Shown: positions 53,374-62,776, counted from the stretch's first letter. The stretch: 64,000 nt of DNA from Bradyrhizobium prioriisuperbiae (GCF_032397745.1 NZ_CP135921.1:682001-746000); one strand, 5' to 3'. Notes: generated by a model not told the origin, from the sequence alone. Program-made: numbers and translations.

Positions 53374-53727
53374 GTACCCCCCTCATGTTTTGTGAAGTCT
53401 TTGTTAAATGGGCCAAATAGCCAGCGCAAGGCGCCAGACCCTGCTGCTCCCGTAACATCCCTGTGACTATTTAATCACACTGGTCGCACAAAGAATTCAT
53501 TTATAAACTCACGTATTGTAATCACATGTTTTACTCACGCATTATTGACCCAACGAAGCGGGGGGCTTTCCCGGGATCGTTCCGTCTGGGCGTTGTCGCC
53601 GATGTCGTCCGAGGGGCGTCTAAAGGCTCGGCGCCAGGCGGTGAATGGGGACAAGGGGACCATCCAGCTCGTGCGATCGCACCGACGGAACCGGAACTCT
53701 CCCTTTTTGAGCAAACTTGGAGGTTAC
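53374..53727 (+). promoter_or_regulatory. Intergenic region with the porin promoter
   Basis: About 350 bases without a credible gene. Its left third is AT-rich relative to the genome. It contains an interrupted palindrome TGTGA(N8)TCACA at 53462-53479, a candidate regulator site, and ends with TTGGAGG as the porin ribosome site. A long porin leader is likely. Confidence 0.5.
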
Positions 53728-55248
53728 ATGAAGATGGTCAAGAGCCTTATGCTCGGCACCGCGGCCGGTTTTGTCGCGCTGACCGGCGCACAGGCAGCCG
53801 ATCTTCCCGTCAAGGCCAAAGCGGTCGAGTACGTGAAGATCTGCTCGCTCTACGGCGCGGGCTTCTATTATATCCCGGGCACCGACACCTGCATCCGCAT
53901 CGGCGGCGCGCTGCGCATCGACACCGCATTCAACGGCGGCGTCTACGATGCGCCGTTCTGGCGCGGCGGCGCGGGCGCTTCGGGCGCCTACTCGCGCGAC
54001 TACTACACCACCCGCGCACGCCAGAACCTGTTCATCGACACCCGCACCGCCACCGAATACGGCGTGCTGCGCACCTACGCCAACATGCAGTTCGACTGGT
54101 CGCGCGGCCGTGAGAACATCGCGGGCGGCTTCGTCGAGGTCGACTTCGCGTTCATCCAGTTCGCGGGCTTCACCTTCGGTAAGGCGGTCTCGCAGTTCGA
54201 TCCGCAGTGGGCGCTGTCCAAGCCGACCATTACCTCCGGCTTCCTCACCGGCTCGAACAACGCGACCGGCATCAACCAGATCGCCTACACCGCGTCGTTC
54301 GGCAACGGCGTGTCGGCGACGATCTCGCTCGAAGACTCGGTGCCCTATCGTTCGGCTGGCGTCGTCAACACGCTCGGTGGCGCGGCTTCGTTCATCGGGC
54401 CGTTCGGCGCCGTCGCAGGCACCTACGGCACGTCGGCGGTCACGTTCGCCGGCAATGCGCAACTCGGCGACCATGTTCCCGACGTCGTCGGCAACATCCG
54501 CCTCGACCAGGCCTGGGGTTCGCTGCACTTCGGTGCCGCCGCTCACGAAGTGCACGGCACCTACTACACCGCGGCCAACAGCGACACCGGCAAGCCGTCG
54601 TCGACCTGGGGCTATGCGGTCACCGGCGCCTTCGAACTCAAGAACCTGCCGACCGGCGTGGGCGACAGCTTGAAGGTTGAAGCCACGTTCGCCCATGGCG
54701 CAGCCAAGTACGTCTGGGGCGGCACCGTCGACACCACCGGCGGCGGTCTGTTTGCGATCGCGACCCAGAACACCCTGGGCTTCGGCTATGTGCTCGACGG
54801 CGTGTACGCCGGAACCAGCAGCGCGAACGGCACCGGCATCTCCCTCAGCAACGCCTGGGACGTGAGCGCCTACTACGAGCACTACTGGACCCCGCAGTGG
54901 CGGACCTCGGTGTTCGGATCGTACAGCCAGATCGACTACGGCTCCGCGGGCAATGCGCTGCTGCTCACGGCCGCCAACACCGGCGTCCTGAACACCGGCA
55001 CCTTCGCCGGCACCGCCGGCGGCAGCTTCAAGCTGGCGGTCGCCCAGGTCGGCACCAAGACGTCCTGGACCCCGGTTCAGAACCTGACGCTGTCGGCTGA
55101 GTTCATCTACAGCCGCCTCGACCAGAACCTGACCGGCACCTTCACCAGCACCGGCACGGCGATCCCGGGCTATGCTGCCGGCTCCGCCTTCACGATGAAG
55201 GATCAGAACCGCTACAACGGCGCGGTCCAGATCCTGCGCAGCTTCTGA
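53728..55248 (+). CDS. Major porin of the RopA/Omp2 (porin_2) family
   Basis: 506 residues. Signal peptide MKMVKSLMLGTAAGFVALTGAQA, then ADLPVKAKAVEYVKICSLYGAGFYYIPGTDTCIRIGG, the family hallmark with its cysteine pair. A long Gly/Thr/Ala-rich beta-barrel follows, ending in phenylalanine (LRSF). Trimeric general diffusion porin of the outer membrane. GGAGG precedes the ATG and a strong terminator follows. Confidence 0.96.
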   Translation: MKMVKSLMLGTAAGFVALTGAQAADLPVKAKAVEYVKICSLYGAGFYYIPGTDTCIRIGGALRIDTAFNGGVYDAPFWRGGAGASGAYSRDYYTTRARQNLFIDTRTATEYGVLRTYANMQFDWSRGRENIAGGFVEVDFAFIQFAGFTFGKAVSQFDPQWALSKPTITSGFLTGSNNATGINQIAYTASFGNGVSATISLEDSVPYRSAGVVNTLGGAASFIGPFGAVAGTYGTSAVTFAGNAQLGDHVPDVVGNIRLDQAWGSLHFGAAAHEVHGTYYTAANSDTGKPSSTWGYAVTGAFELKNLPTGVGDSLKVEATFAHGAAKYVWGGTVDTTGGGLFAIATQNTLGFGYVLDGVYAGTSSANGTGISLSNAWDVSAYYEHYWTPQWRTSVFGSYSQIDYGSAGNALLLTAANTGVLNTGTFAGTAGGSFKLAVAQVGTKTSWTPVQNLTLSAEFIYSRLDQNLTGTFTSTGTAIPGYAAGSAFTMKDQNRYNGAVQILRSF

Positions 55249-55291
55249 TCAACAAGAAAGGAGGCTCTTCTCAACTCTTGTAGATCTCCAG

Positions 55292-55327
55292 AAGCCTCCG
55301 GCGGTGCCCCGCCGGAGGCTTTTCTTT
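55292..55327 (+). terminator. Rho-independent terminator of the porin gene
   Basis: Perfect 13-base arms (55292-55304, 55309-55321) with a 4-base loop, then TTTCTTTT. Confidence 0.95.
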
Positions 55328-55344
55328 TGCGCATATTTCCTTGA

Positions 55345-55392
55345 TGTGAACCGGTATCCACCCCCGGATCAGGGGGCATACTTCGCTCGACG
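55345..55392. repeat. Fragment of the ACCGGTATCCAC repeat family
   Basis: GTGAACCGGTATCCAC and CTTCGCTCGA match parts of the element at 52716-52818, separated by an insertion CCCCGGATCAGGGGG that itself is a small hairpin. Confidence 0.5.
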
Positions 55393-55570
55393 CAGGAGTG
55401 CGCCGCCATACGATCGACCGACGACGTTTGGGTGATTTCATTTGCGCAGGCCATGCCCTAACATCGTGGCATTGCCAGTGTTTATTTCGAGAGTAAATTG
55501 CCAATCAGTTGTGCGGAAAACGCATAGCAACGAGCGACCACCAAGTCGCCGGACCAGGGAGGCACTGTTC

Positions 55571-57568
55571 ATGAAGAAGAGGTCGCGGGCCGCGCTTGCT
55601 GGCCTTGCCGTAGTCGCGTGCATCGCGGCATCCACGGCGCAGGCCCGGATCACCAAACTCACCATCACCAAGGTGGAATCCCCGGCCTTCGAGGGCCGCA
55701 GCTTCGGCGGCGTCGGCACCTATGAGAAACTGACGGGACGCGCGACCGGCGAGGTCGATCCCAGCGATCCGCGCAATGCGGTCATCACCGACATTGCACT
55801 GGCGCCGCGCAATGCGCGCGGCATGGTGGAGTACGAAACCGATGTGATGATGCTGCGGCCGACCGACCGCGGCAAAAGCAACCACCGGCTCTGGTACGAA
55901 CTGACCAACCGCGGCCGCGTGCTGTCGTTCGCGCAGTTCAACGATGCAGCCGAGACCAACACGCCGAGCAGCTCAACCGACGCCGGCAACGGCTTCCTGA
56001 TGCGCGCGGGATACAACATCCTGATCAGCGGCTGGGACATCAGCGCGCCGACGGGCGGTGGCAGTTTCACCACCAAGGTCCCGGTCGCCGTCAATCCAGA
56101 TGGCTCGCAGATCACAGGGCCTTCGATGGAAGAATTCGTCATCGAGGACGGCAAGACCCTCACCGGGGCGCTGACCTATCCTGCCGCCTCACTCGACAAA
56201 TCGAAGGCCACCCTCACCGTTCGTGTGCGTTATGACGACACGCCGACGGCGATCCCGGCCGATCAGTGGGATTACGCCAACGAGGCCGGCACCGCGATCA
56301 AGCTCGCCGGCGGCGCGCCGTTCCAGCAGGGCACGCTGTACGAGTTCAGCTATGTGGCGAAAAACCCGGTGGTAGCCGGACTTGGTTTCGCCGCGGTGCG
56401 CGACCTCGCGAGTTTCGCCCGGCGCGCCGAGAAAGATGATGCGGGCACTGCCAATCCGTTCGCTGGCGACGTGCAGCAGGTCTACACCGCCTGCGTCTCG
56501 CAGCCCTGCCGCACCATGCATGATTTCGTCTGGCTTGGCTTCAATGCCGACGACGGCGGCGGCAAGGTCGTGGACGGCGTGGTCAATTGGGTCGGCGGCG
56601 CCACCGGCATGTTCATGAACCACCGCTTCGCGCAGCCGTTCCGCACCCATCGCCAGCACATCGGCCGGCACTATCCGGAATTCCAGGGGCCATTCACCAA
56701 CCAGGTCGTGGCCGATCCGGTGAGCGGCAAGACCGACGGCCGGCTGCGCCGTTGCCTCGAAACCAACACCTGCCCGAAAATCTTCGAGGCCAATTCGGAG
56801 AACGAATACTGGTCGAAGAACATGGCCATGCTCCATGTCGACACGACCGCCAAGGACATCGGCGAACCGCCGAACGTGCGCTCGTACCTGGTGGCGGGCG
56901 CGCCGCATGGCGGTGGCGTGCCCAACACCGGCAAGGGCTATTGCCTCAGGGAGCGCAATCCGCTGGTCGGCAATGCGGTGCTGCGGGCGCTGCTGGTGGC
57001 GATGGACGACTGGGTGAGCCGCGGCACCGAGCCGCCGGCAAGCCAGTTGCCGCGCTCTGCCGACGGCACGCTGACCACGTCCGAACAATCCAAGATCGGT
57101 TATCCGGCTATACCCGGCGTTACCTATAACGGCCGCATGCACACCGGCGATCTCTGGGACTTCGGGCCGGAATTCGACAAGGGCCTGCTGTCGACGCTGC
57201 CGCCGCGGCTGGTGGGCACGCCCTATCCGGCGCTGGTGCCGAAGGTCGACGACGATGGCAACGGCATCGCCGGCATTCGCCTGCCCGACATCGCGGTCCC
57301 CGTCGCGACCTATAACGGCTGGGGTACGCGCGCCTCCGGCGACGGCTGCGATCACTACGGCCAGATCATCCCGTTCGCCAAAACCAAAGCGGAGCGGCTC
57401 ACATCGGGCGATCCCAGGCTCTCGCTGGAAGAGCGCTACGGCAGCAACATCAACTATGCCAAGGCGGTCACCAATGCGGCGACCGCGCTGAAGGCGCAGC
57501 GGCTGCTGCTCGATGAAGATGTGCAGCGTTATGTGGTGAAGGCCGGCGAAAGCGGGGTCGGGAGATAA
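55571..57568 (+). CDS. Secreted alpha/beta hydrolase domain-containing protein (Abhydrolase_10-like)
   Basis: 665 residues with signal peptide (MKKRSRAALAGLAVVACIAASTAQA). Typical family segments: FEGRSFGGVGTYEKLTGRATGEVDP near the N-terminus, RLWYELTNRG, VAGLGFAAVRDLASFAR, and the GxSQxGR-like elbow, here CVSQPCRTMHDFVWLGFNADDGG. The serine is kept but the flanking glycines are replaced by Cys/Pro. Several cysteine pairs fit a periplasmic protein. Substrate unknown; esterase or lactonase activity would be the family guess. Confidence 0.85.
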   Translation: MKKRSRAALAGLAVVACIAASTAQARITKLTITKVESPAFEGRSFGGVGTYEKLTGRATGEVDPSDPRNAVITDIALAPRNARGMVEYETDVMMLRPTDRGKSNHRLWYELTNRGRVLSFAQFNDAAETNTPSSSTDAGNGFLMRAGYNILISGWDISAPTGGGSFTTKVPVAVNPDGSQITGPSMEEFVIEDGKTLTGALTYPAASLDKSKATLTVRVRYDDTPTAIPADQWDYANEAGTAIKLAGGAPFQQGTLYEFSYVAKNPVVAGLGFAAVRDLASFARRAEKDDAGTANPFAGDVQQVYTACVSQPCRTMHDFVWLGFNADDGGGKVVDGVVNWVGGATGMFMNHRFAQPFRTHRQHIGRHYPEFQGPFTNQVVADPVSGKTDGRLRRCLETNTCPKIFEANSENEYWSKNMAMLHVDTTAKDIGEPPNVRSYLVAGAPHGGGVPNTGKGYCLRERNPLVGNAVLRALLVAMDDWVSRGTEPPASQLPRSADGTLTTSEQSKIGYPAIPGVTYNGRMHTGDLWDFGPEFDKGLLSTLPPRLVGTPYPALVPKVDDDGNGIAGIRLPDIAVPVATYNGWGTRASGDGCDHYGQIIPFAKTKAERLTSGDPRLSLEERYGSNINYAKAVTNAATALKAQRLLLDEDVQRYVVKAGESGVGR

Positions 57569-57582
57569 AGACGAACTGTCTC

Positions 57583-57651
57583 GTAGCCCGCATGAGCGCA
57601 GCGACATGCGGGGGCGGGAGCCCCGGATATCGCTCCGCTCATCCGGGCTAC
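57583..57651. repeat. GTAGCCCGGATGAGCG inverted repeat element
   Basis: Arms GTAGCCCGCATGAGCG (57583-57598) and CGCTCATCCGGGCTAC (57636-57651), one mismatch. A common mobile hairpin in proteobacteria. It separates two convergent genes and may terminate both. Confidence 0.8.
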
Positions 57652-58217
57652 ATTTCCGTTTGAGAGACCGCGCGCATGATGACGAACTCGGTGTCGTCAT
57701 AGGCGCGCCGCTCCAGTTCCTCGAAACCATCAGGCACAACAAACGCGGCGGCTTTCGCCTCTTCCACGATCACCAGCGCGCCCGGGACAAGCCAGCCGCC
57801 GTCGCGCAGCGCGGCCACGGCCTTGTCGGCCAGACCCTGGCCGTAGGGCGGATCGAGGAATGCCAGCGCGAACGGCTCCATTGGGTGCGCCGGCCCCGGG
57901 GTGGTGGCGTCGCGGCGGTACACCTTGCTGACACCGCCGAGGCCCAGCGCCTCGATATTCTGCCGCAGCAGCGCGCGCGCCTCCGCGCCGTTGTCCACGA
58001 ACAGGACAAAACCGGCACCGCGTGAAATCGCCTCGATGCCGAGCGCGCCGGTGCCGGCGAACAGGTCGAGGACGCGTGCGTCCGTGACGGGGTCGCCGTA
58101 GGCATGCATCAGGATATTGAACAGCGACTCGCGCAGACGATCCGCCGTGGGACGGATGTCGCGCGAGACCGGCGACGCAATGTTGCGGCCGCGCAGCCGC
58201 CCGCCGACCACCCGCAT
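57648..58217 (-). CDS. rsmD: 16S rRNA (guanine966-N2)-methyltransferase RsmD
   Basis: 189 residues. MRVVGGRLRGRNIASP start, RPTADRLRESLFNIL, SAM motif VLDLFAGTGALGIEAISRGA and catalytic LAFLDPPYGQG. Length normal. The chosen ATG at 58217 gives the canonical opening. Lies downstream of the rluB-like gene, a common pairing, with a repeat element between them. Confidence 0.95.
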   Translation of the reverse strand: MRVVGGRLRGRNIASPVSRDIRPTADRLRESLFNILMHAYGDPVTDARVLDLFAGTGALGIEAISRGAGFVLFVDNGAEARALLRQNIEALGLGGVSKVYRRDATTPGPAHPMEPFALAFLDPPYGQGLADKAVAALRDGGWLVPGALVIVEEAKAAAFVVPDGFEELERRAYDDTEFVIMRAVSQTEM

Positions 58218-58235
58218 CAGAGCACGCTTGTGCCG

Positions 58236-58336
58236 GAGCACGATCGTGCTCTGAGTTTTTTATTGAGCATGATCTCCGCGCAAACGCTCTGCGTTTGCGC
58301 GAGGGAAAACCGGTTCCCACTTTTCCGGATCATGCT
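58236..58336. repeat. AGCATGATC repeat element between rluB and rsmD
   Basis: Contains the palindrome GAGCACGATCGTGCTC (58236-58251), then AGCATGATC (58266-58274) paired with GATCATGCT (58328-58336). The interior GCGCAAACGC...GCGTTTGCGC and AAAACCGGTTCCCACTTTTCCGG is characteristic of Bradyrhizobium intergenic repeats. Confidence 0.8.
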
Positions 58337-58337
58337 T

Positions 58338-60467
58338 TTAATCTTCTCGCGGCTTGATATCGCGTTTGCCGTGATAGCCGCGCTTGGGGCGGCTATAGGG
58401 TTTCTCCGCGCCACCTTCGCGCTCGCCGGAGCGCTCGACCAGCACGCGACGGCCCTTGCGATCGGCTACCGAGGCAGCCCTGGTGGGTCGCTTCACCGGC
58501 CTTTCGTTCAGCGGTTCGCGGCCCTCGATCTGATCCGGCTTTGACGGCGATCCGAAGTCCGCACCGGAGAGGGCGACGATCTTTTCGCCGAGCTGCTCAC
58601 GCAGCACCCTGGTCTTGATCTCGTCGACTTCGCCTTCGCCGAGCTCGGCCAGCTGAAACGGACCGTACGACACGCGGATCAGCCGGTTCACCTCCAGCCC
58701 CAGATGCGCCAGGACGTTGCGCACTTCACGGTTCTTGCCTTCGCGGATCGCAAACACGATCCAGACGTTGGCGCCCTGGTCGTGCTCGAGCTGGGCATCG
58801 ATCGAACCGTATTTCACGCCGTCGACCTCGACGCCCTTGCGCAACTCGTCGAGCTGGCCCTGGGTCACGGTGCCGTGTGCACGGACGCGATAACGCCGCA
58901 GCCAGCCGGTATCGGGCAATTCCAGCGCACGCGCCAGGCCGCCGTCATTGGTCAGCAGCAGCAGGCCTTCGGTGTTGAAATCGAGCCGGCCGATGCTGAT
59001 CAGCCGCGGCAGATGCCCCGGCAGATTGTCGAACACCGTGGGACGTCCCTCGGGATCGTCATGGGTGGTCATCAGGCCGCGCGGCTTGTGATAAAGAAAC
59101 AGCCGCGTGCGCTCGCGCTCCGGCAACGGCTGGCCGTCCACGGTGATGACGTCGCGCTCGGTGACGTCGAGCGCTGGCGAGGTCAGGACCCGCCCGTTGA
59201 TGGCCACGCGCCCCTGCATGATCCACTCTTCGGCGTCGCGCCGCGAGCACAACCCCGCGCGCGCCAGCCGCTTGGCGATCCGTTCGCCGGGCTTTTTCGG
59301 CGCGGGCGCGGCCTCGGCCGGACGCTTGCTGCGCCGATCGGTTTCCTGCCTGCGCTCCCGATATGCGCCGCGGCCGCCGAACGCCGGACGCTTGGCGAAG
59401 ATCTTCGACTCATCCGGCTCGCCGCGCGGCCGCTCGTCGCGCCCTTCGCTGCGCGGATGCTCCTGCCAGGCATTGCGCTCGCCACGCGGACGCTCAAAGC
59501 GGGGGCGATCGCCCGCGCCACGATCGTCGTCACGCGGCCGGCTGAACTTGCGCGCGCCGCGATCGTCAGCCGCACGCTCCGGGCGATCATCGCGCGAACG
59601 GGAAAAGCGCGGACGTTCGTCGCCGTCGCGGCGCGGGCGGTCACCGCGCGGCTTGTCGAAACGCTGGCCATCGCGCGCGGGCGCCTCGCGGCGCTGCCAC
59701 GGCTTATCACCGCTGCGATCGCCGCCAGCAAAATCCTTGCGCGGTCCCCGCGAGAATGGCTTGTCCCCGTCCTTGCGGAATCCTTCACCTCTGGCGCCCG
59801 GCTTTGCACCGAACGGCCGCTTCTCGCCATCAGGACGCTTGTCACCGAATTTCTTCTCCGCAAACCGGCCGGCGGGACGCGTTTCGCTGCGATCACCACG
59901 TGGAGCCCGATCGTCGCGATTGCGCGGCGTGAACGGGCGCTCACCACCACGATCCTCCCGCGGCTTGAAACGCGGCCGATCCTCGCCGCCGCGATCCGGG
60001 CGCGGGGTAAATTCCTTGCGCGGCCCACGGTCCGGGCGCGGCGCAAACTCCTTGCGCGGCCCACGGTCCGGACGGTCGTCACGGCTGCGCTCTGGACGCT
60101 CATCGCGGTTGAAGCGGGGTTTCGGACGATCGCCATCATCGCGGAAACGGGCGCCGCCGCCAGCCCCCTTGGCCGCAAACGGCCGATCCGAGCGCGGGCG
60201 ATCAGCGGCAGGCCGGGGCGAGTAAGGACGCTTCACACCGGGCTTGCGGTCTCCGAATGGCTTGTCGCCGAACGATTTCTTGTCTCCGAAAGACTTTTTT
60301 TCGCCAAATGACTTCTTGGCGCCGAACGACTTGCCGCCGCTGCGGGCCGGACGCTCGTCGCGCGAACCACCGCCATCGCGCCCCTTGCCGAAACTCTTTC
60401 CGGCATGGCGGCCAGCGCCGCGGGTGCCGCGCGGCGTGGCGTTGTTTTTATCTTTGTCGCGGGGCAT
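58338..60467 (-). CDS. rluB: Pseudouridine synthase, RluB/RsuA family, with a roughly 390-residue disordered basic N-terminus
   Basis: 709 residues. The first about 390 are low complexity, rich in Arg, Asp, Gly, Lys, Pro and Phe (repeats such as KKSFGDKKSFGDK, RPDRGPRKEF and DRPRFKPREDRGG). The S4 domain (ERIAKRLARAGLCSRRDAEEWI) and the catalytic RsuA-type domain with Asp in GRLDFNTEGLLLLTNDG follow, then a basic tail. It makes pseudouridine in rRNA, probably 23S rRNA as RluB. The tail probably binds RNA non-specifically. The first codons are well supported: MPRDKDKNNATP follows a purine-rich region. Confidence 0.88.
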   Translation of the reverse strand: MPRDKDKNNATPRGTRGAGRHAGKSFGKGRDGGGSRDERPARSGGKSFGAKKSFGEKKSFGDKKSFGDKPFGDRKPGVKRPYSPRPAADRPRSDRPFAAKGAGGGARFRDDGDRPKPRFNRDERPERSRDDRPDRGPRKEFAPRPDRGPRKEFTPRPDRGGEDRPRFKPREDRGGERPFTPRNRDDRAPRGDRSETRPAGRFAEKKFGDKRPDGEKRPFGAKPGARGEGFRKDGDKPFSRGPRKDFAGGDRSGDKPWQRREAPARDGQRFDKPRGDRPRRDGDERPRFSRSRDDRPERAADDRGARKFSRPRDDDRGAGDRPRFERPRGERNAWQEHPRSEGRDERPRGEPDESKIFAKRPAFGGRGAYRERRQETDRRSKRPAEAAPAPKKPGERIAKRLARAGLCSRRDAEEWIMQGRVAINGRVLTSPALDVTERDVITVDGQPLPERERTRLFLYHKPRGLMTTHDDPEGRPTVFDNLPGHLPRLISIGRLDFNTEGLLLLTNDGGLARALELPDTGWLRRYRVRAHGTVTQGQLDELRKGVEVDGVKYGSIDAQLEHDQGANVWIVFAIREGKNREVRNVLAHLGLEVNRLIRVSYGPFQLAELGEGEVDEIKTRVLREQLGEKIVALSGADFGSPSKPDQIEGREPLNERPVKRPTRAASVADRKGRRVLVERSGEREGGAEKPYSRPKRGYHGKRDIKPRED

Positions 60468-60559
60468 GACGTCTCTCGCTGTAAATGATGGCGCTCGCTG
60501 AAGATTGACTCAACGCAGTTGAATCAGACTCTCGCGATTGTCGTTCTGAGGATGATCTT

Positions 60560-60717
60560 TAGCGCGTATTCCGCAAAAGTGGATACCGGTTTTGCGCAGG
60601 GAATACGCGCAAGTCTTTATGGTAAGTCTTTGAAGTAAAGCATCTTCTTGGGGCGAACCAAGGTCCGCGTCGCTGGAGGATGCTGAAACCGGTGTCTACT
60701 TCTCCGGATCATGCTCT
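60560..60717. repeat. Long intergenic repeat with GCGCGTATTCC/GGAATACGCGC arms
   Basis: Arms at 60562-60572 and 60600-60610 are perfect; between them lies AAAAGTGGATACCGGTTTTGCGC. A second part ends ACCGGTGTCTACTTCTCCGGATCATGCTCTA, related to the 58236-58336 element. It lies between rluB and tadA, which are divergent. Confidence 0.75.
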
Positions 60718-60744
60718 AACAGAGTTATTGCTGCGAGACGAGCT

Positions 60745-61191
60745 ATGACTGCACATTCTTTCATGGATTTGGCCCTCAAACAGGCCCAAATCGCCGGAAA
60801 TGCGGGTGAAGTCCCGATAGGTTGCGTGATCGTGCGCGATGGCGAGGTCATTGCGAGCGCCGGAAACCGCACGCTGACCGACCGCGACCCCTCCGCCCAC
60901 GCCGAAGTTCTGGCGATCCGGCAGGCCGCAGCCCTGCTCGGCAGCGAGCGCCTGATCGACTGCGATCTCTATGTCACGCTGGAGCCGTGCACCATGTGCG
61001 CCGGCGCGATCTCATTCGCCCGGATCCGGCGGCTGTATTATGGCGCCGCCGATCCAAAGGGCGGCGCGATCGACTCCGGTGTGCGCTTTTTCGCCTCGCC
61101 GACCTGCCATCACGCGCCGGAGGTGTATTCGGCCGTGGGGGAGATCGAAGCGGCGGCGCTACTGCGCGAATTTTTCAAGGCTCGGCGATGA
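60745..61191 (+). CDS. tadA: tRNA-specific adenosine deaminase TadA
   Basis: 148 residues. Zinc/catalytic motifs SAHAEVLAI (HAE) and EPCTMCAGA (PCxxC). It converts A34 to inosine in tRNA-Arg(ACG). N-terminal ALKQAQIAGNAGEVPIGCVIV is typical. Nucleoside/cytosine deaminase annotation would be the common alternative name, but the PCTMCAGA block and length fit TadA. Confidence 0.94.
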   Translation: MTAHSFMDLALKQAQIAGNAGEVPIGCVIVRDGEVIASAGNRTLTDRDPSAHAEVLAIRQAAALLGSERLIDCDLYVTLEPCTMCAGAISFARIRRLYYGAADPKGGAIDSGVRFFASPTCHHAPEVYSAVGEIEAAALLREFFKARR

Positions 61192-61197
61192 TGATCT

Positions 61198-61282
61198 GTA
61201 GGATGGGTTGAGCCAAAGGCGAAACCCATCATGGATCAATTGGCGTGGGACGATGGGTTTCGCTGCGCTCAACCCATCCTAC
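61198..61282. repeat. GTAGGATGGGTTGAG inverted repeat element
   Basis: Perfect 15-base arms GTAGGATGGGTTGAG (61198-61212) and CTCAACCCATCCTAC (61268-61282). A widespread hairpin element, here between convergent tadA and GNAT genes. Confidence 0.9.
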
Positions 61283-61291
61283 GATTCATCA

Positions 61292-61738
61292 TCACAGCTT
61301 CAGCTTCATGCCCTCGTGCGAGGCGACGAAGCCGAGGCGGCGGTAGAAGCGGTGGGCGTCGCGGCGGTCCTTGTTGGTGGTCAGCTGCACCTGCCAGCAT
61401 CCCCTGGCGCGCGACATCTTGACCGCTTCCGCCATCATCTGTTCGCCGATCTTGCGGCCGCGAAACCGGCGATCGGTCCGCACGCTTTCGACCTGCGCCC
61501 GCCAGCCGCCGCGCTGCAGCAGCCCCGGCAGGAAGGTCAGCTGGAAGCAGCCGACGATCTCGCCGTCCTGCTCCCAGACATAGGTCGTATTGTTGGGGTC
61601 AGCGTCGATCGCATCGAATGCCGCCAGATACGGCGTCAGGTCGCCATTGGGATCGTCGCGCTGATCGCTGATCTGATCCTCGGCCAGCAGTTGCAGCAGG
61701 CGGGGAACGTCGTCTCGGACCGCTTCACGCAGGGACAT
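61292..61738 (-). CDS. GNAT-family N-acetyltransferase
   Basis: 148 residues. Acetyl-CoA binding motif A: VESVRTDRRFRGRKIGEQMMAEAVKMSRARG (RxxGxG-like R-G-R-K-I-G), and the C-terminal DAHRFYRRLGF typical of GNAT. Substrate unknown. Its start is 3 bases past the dehalogenase stop, so the two are co-transcribed. Confidence 0.92.
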   Translation of the reverse strand: MSLREAVRDDVPRLLQLLAEDQISDQRDDPNGDLTPYLAAFDAIDADPNNTTYVWEQDGEIVGCFQLTFLPGLLQRGGWRAQVESVRTDRRFRGRKIGEQMMAEAVKMSRARGCWQVQLTTNKDRRDAHRFYRRLGFVASHEGMKLKL

Positions 61739-61741
61739 CGT

Positions 61742-62644
61742 CTACTCCGAAAAGAACTTCAGCAGCGCGGCTCCGGTCGCATCCGGATTTTCCTCGGGCA
61801 GGAAGTGTCCGGACTCGATCGGGCCACCCGACACGTTGGTCGCCCACGCGCGCCAGCCGTCGAGCGGCGAGCCGCCCGCAGAGGCGAAACCAGTCTCGCC
61901 CCACAGCGCCAACAGCGGCGCGGTGATCTTCTTGCCGGCGTCGCGATCGGCCTTGTCGTGATCGAGATCGGCATAGGCGCCGGCGCGATAGTCCTCGCAG
62001 GCCGCGTGAATCCGCAGGGGATCGCGTAGCGCGGTGAGATAGTGCGCGACCGCACGCGGATCGAACGGGTTCGGCTTGTCCTTCTTCGCCCAGGAGCGGA
62101 AAGTGTGGCCGAAATACTCGTCCGGATTCGACTGGATCAGGTTCTCCGGCATGGGAGCCGGCTGCGCCAGGAACAGCCAGTGATAGGCGCGCAGCCCGAA
62201 CGCACGATCCATCCGCGCCCAGTAGTCATAGGTCGGCAGGATATCGAGGGTGGCGAGCTTCGACAGCCGGCCCGGATGATCCAGCGCGAGCCGATAGGTG
62301 ACACGCCCGCCGCGGTCGTGGCCGGCCAGCATGAACTGCGCATGTCCCAGCTTGTCCATCACCTCGATCATCGCCTGCGCCATGGCGCGCTTGGTGAACG
62401 GCGTATGGTCGGCATCGGTCTTCGGCACATCGGACCAGCCATAGCCGGGCAGATCGGGAATGATCAGCTTGAATTTGGTGGCGAGCTGCGGCGCCACCTT
62501 GTGCCACATCACATGGGTCTGCGGATAACCATGCAGCAGCATCAGCGGCGGGCCGCTGCCGCCGACGCGCGCGAAAATGCGGCCGCGGCTGGTCGAGATC
62601 CACTCGGAAGCATAACCGGGAAACAGATCGGCAAGATCGGACAT
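61742..62644 (-). CDS. Fluoroacetate dehalogenase (haloacetate dehalogenase)
   Basis: 300 residues, alpha/beta hydrolase. Residue numbers coincide with those of the Rhodopseudomonas enzyme RPA1163: nucleophile Asp110, carboxylate-binding Arg111 and Arg114 (GHDRGGR), Asp134, halide pocket His155-Trp156 and Tyr219, and His280. Keeping all of these argues for hydrolysis of fluoroacetate to glycolate plus fluoride rather than general epoxide hydrolase activity. Cytosolic, no signal peptide. In an operon with the GNAT gene. Activity is inferred from residues, not shown. Confidence 0.9.
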   Translation of the reverse strand: MSDLADLFPGYASEWISTSRGRIFARVGGSGPPLMLLHGYPQTHVMWHKVAPQLATKFKLIIPDLPGYGWSDVPKTDADHTPFTKRAMAQAMIEVMDKLGHAQFMLAGHDRGGRVTYRLALDHPGRLSKLATLDILPTYDYWARMDRAFGLRAYHWLFLAQPAPMPENLIQSNPDEYFGHTFRSWAKKDKPNPFDPRAVAHYLTALRDPLRIHAACEDYRAGAYADLDHDKADRDAGKKITAPLLALWGETGFASAGGSPLDGWRAWATNVSGGPIESGHFLPEENPDATGAALLKFFSE

Positions 62645-62776
62645 GACGTTGCTCTCACATGATCAGGCGCCGCCGCCAGACCTGCGCAGCGCGACATCGA
62701 TGGTTCAAGCACCGGCTGCCGCGGCTGGCAACACGCGCGATCGCATACGCGATCGTCACCTCCGCACGAGCGTTGC

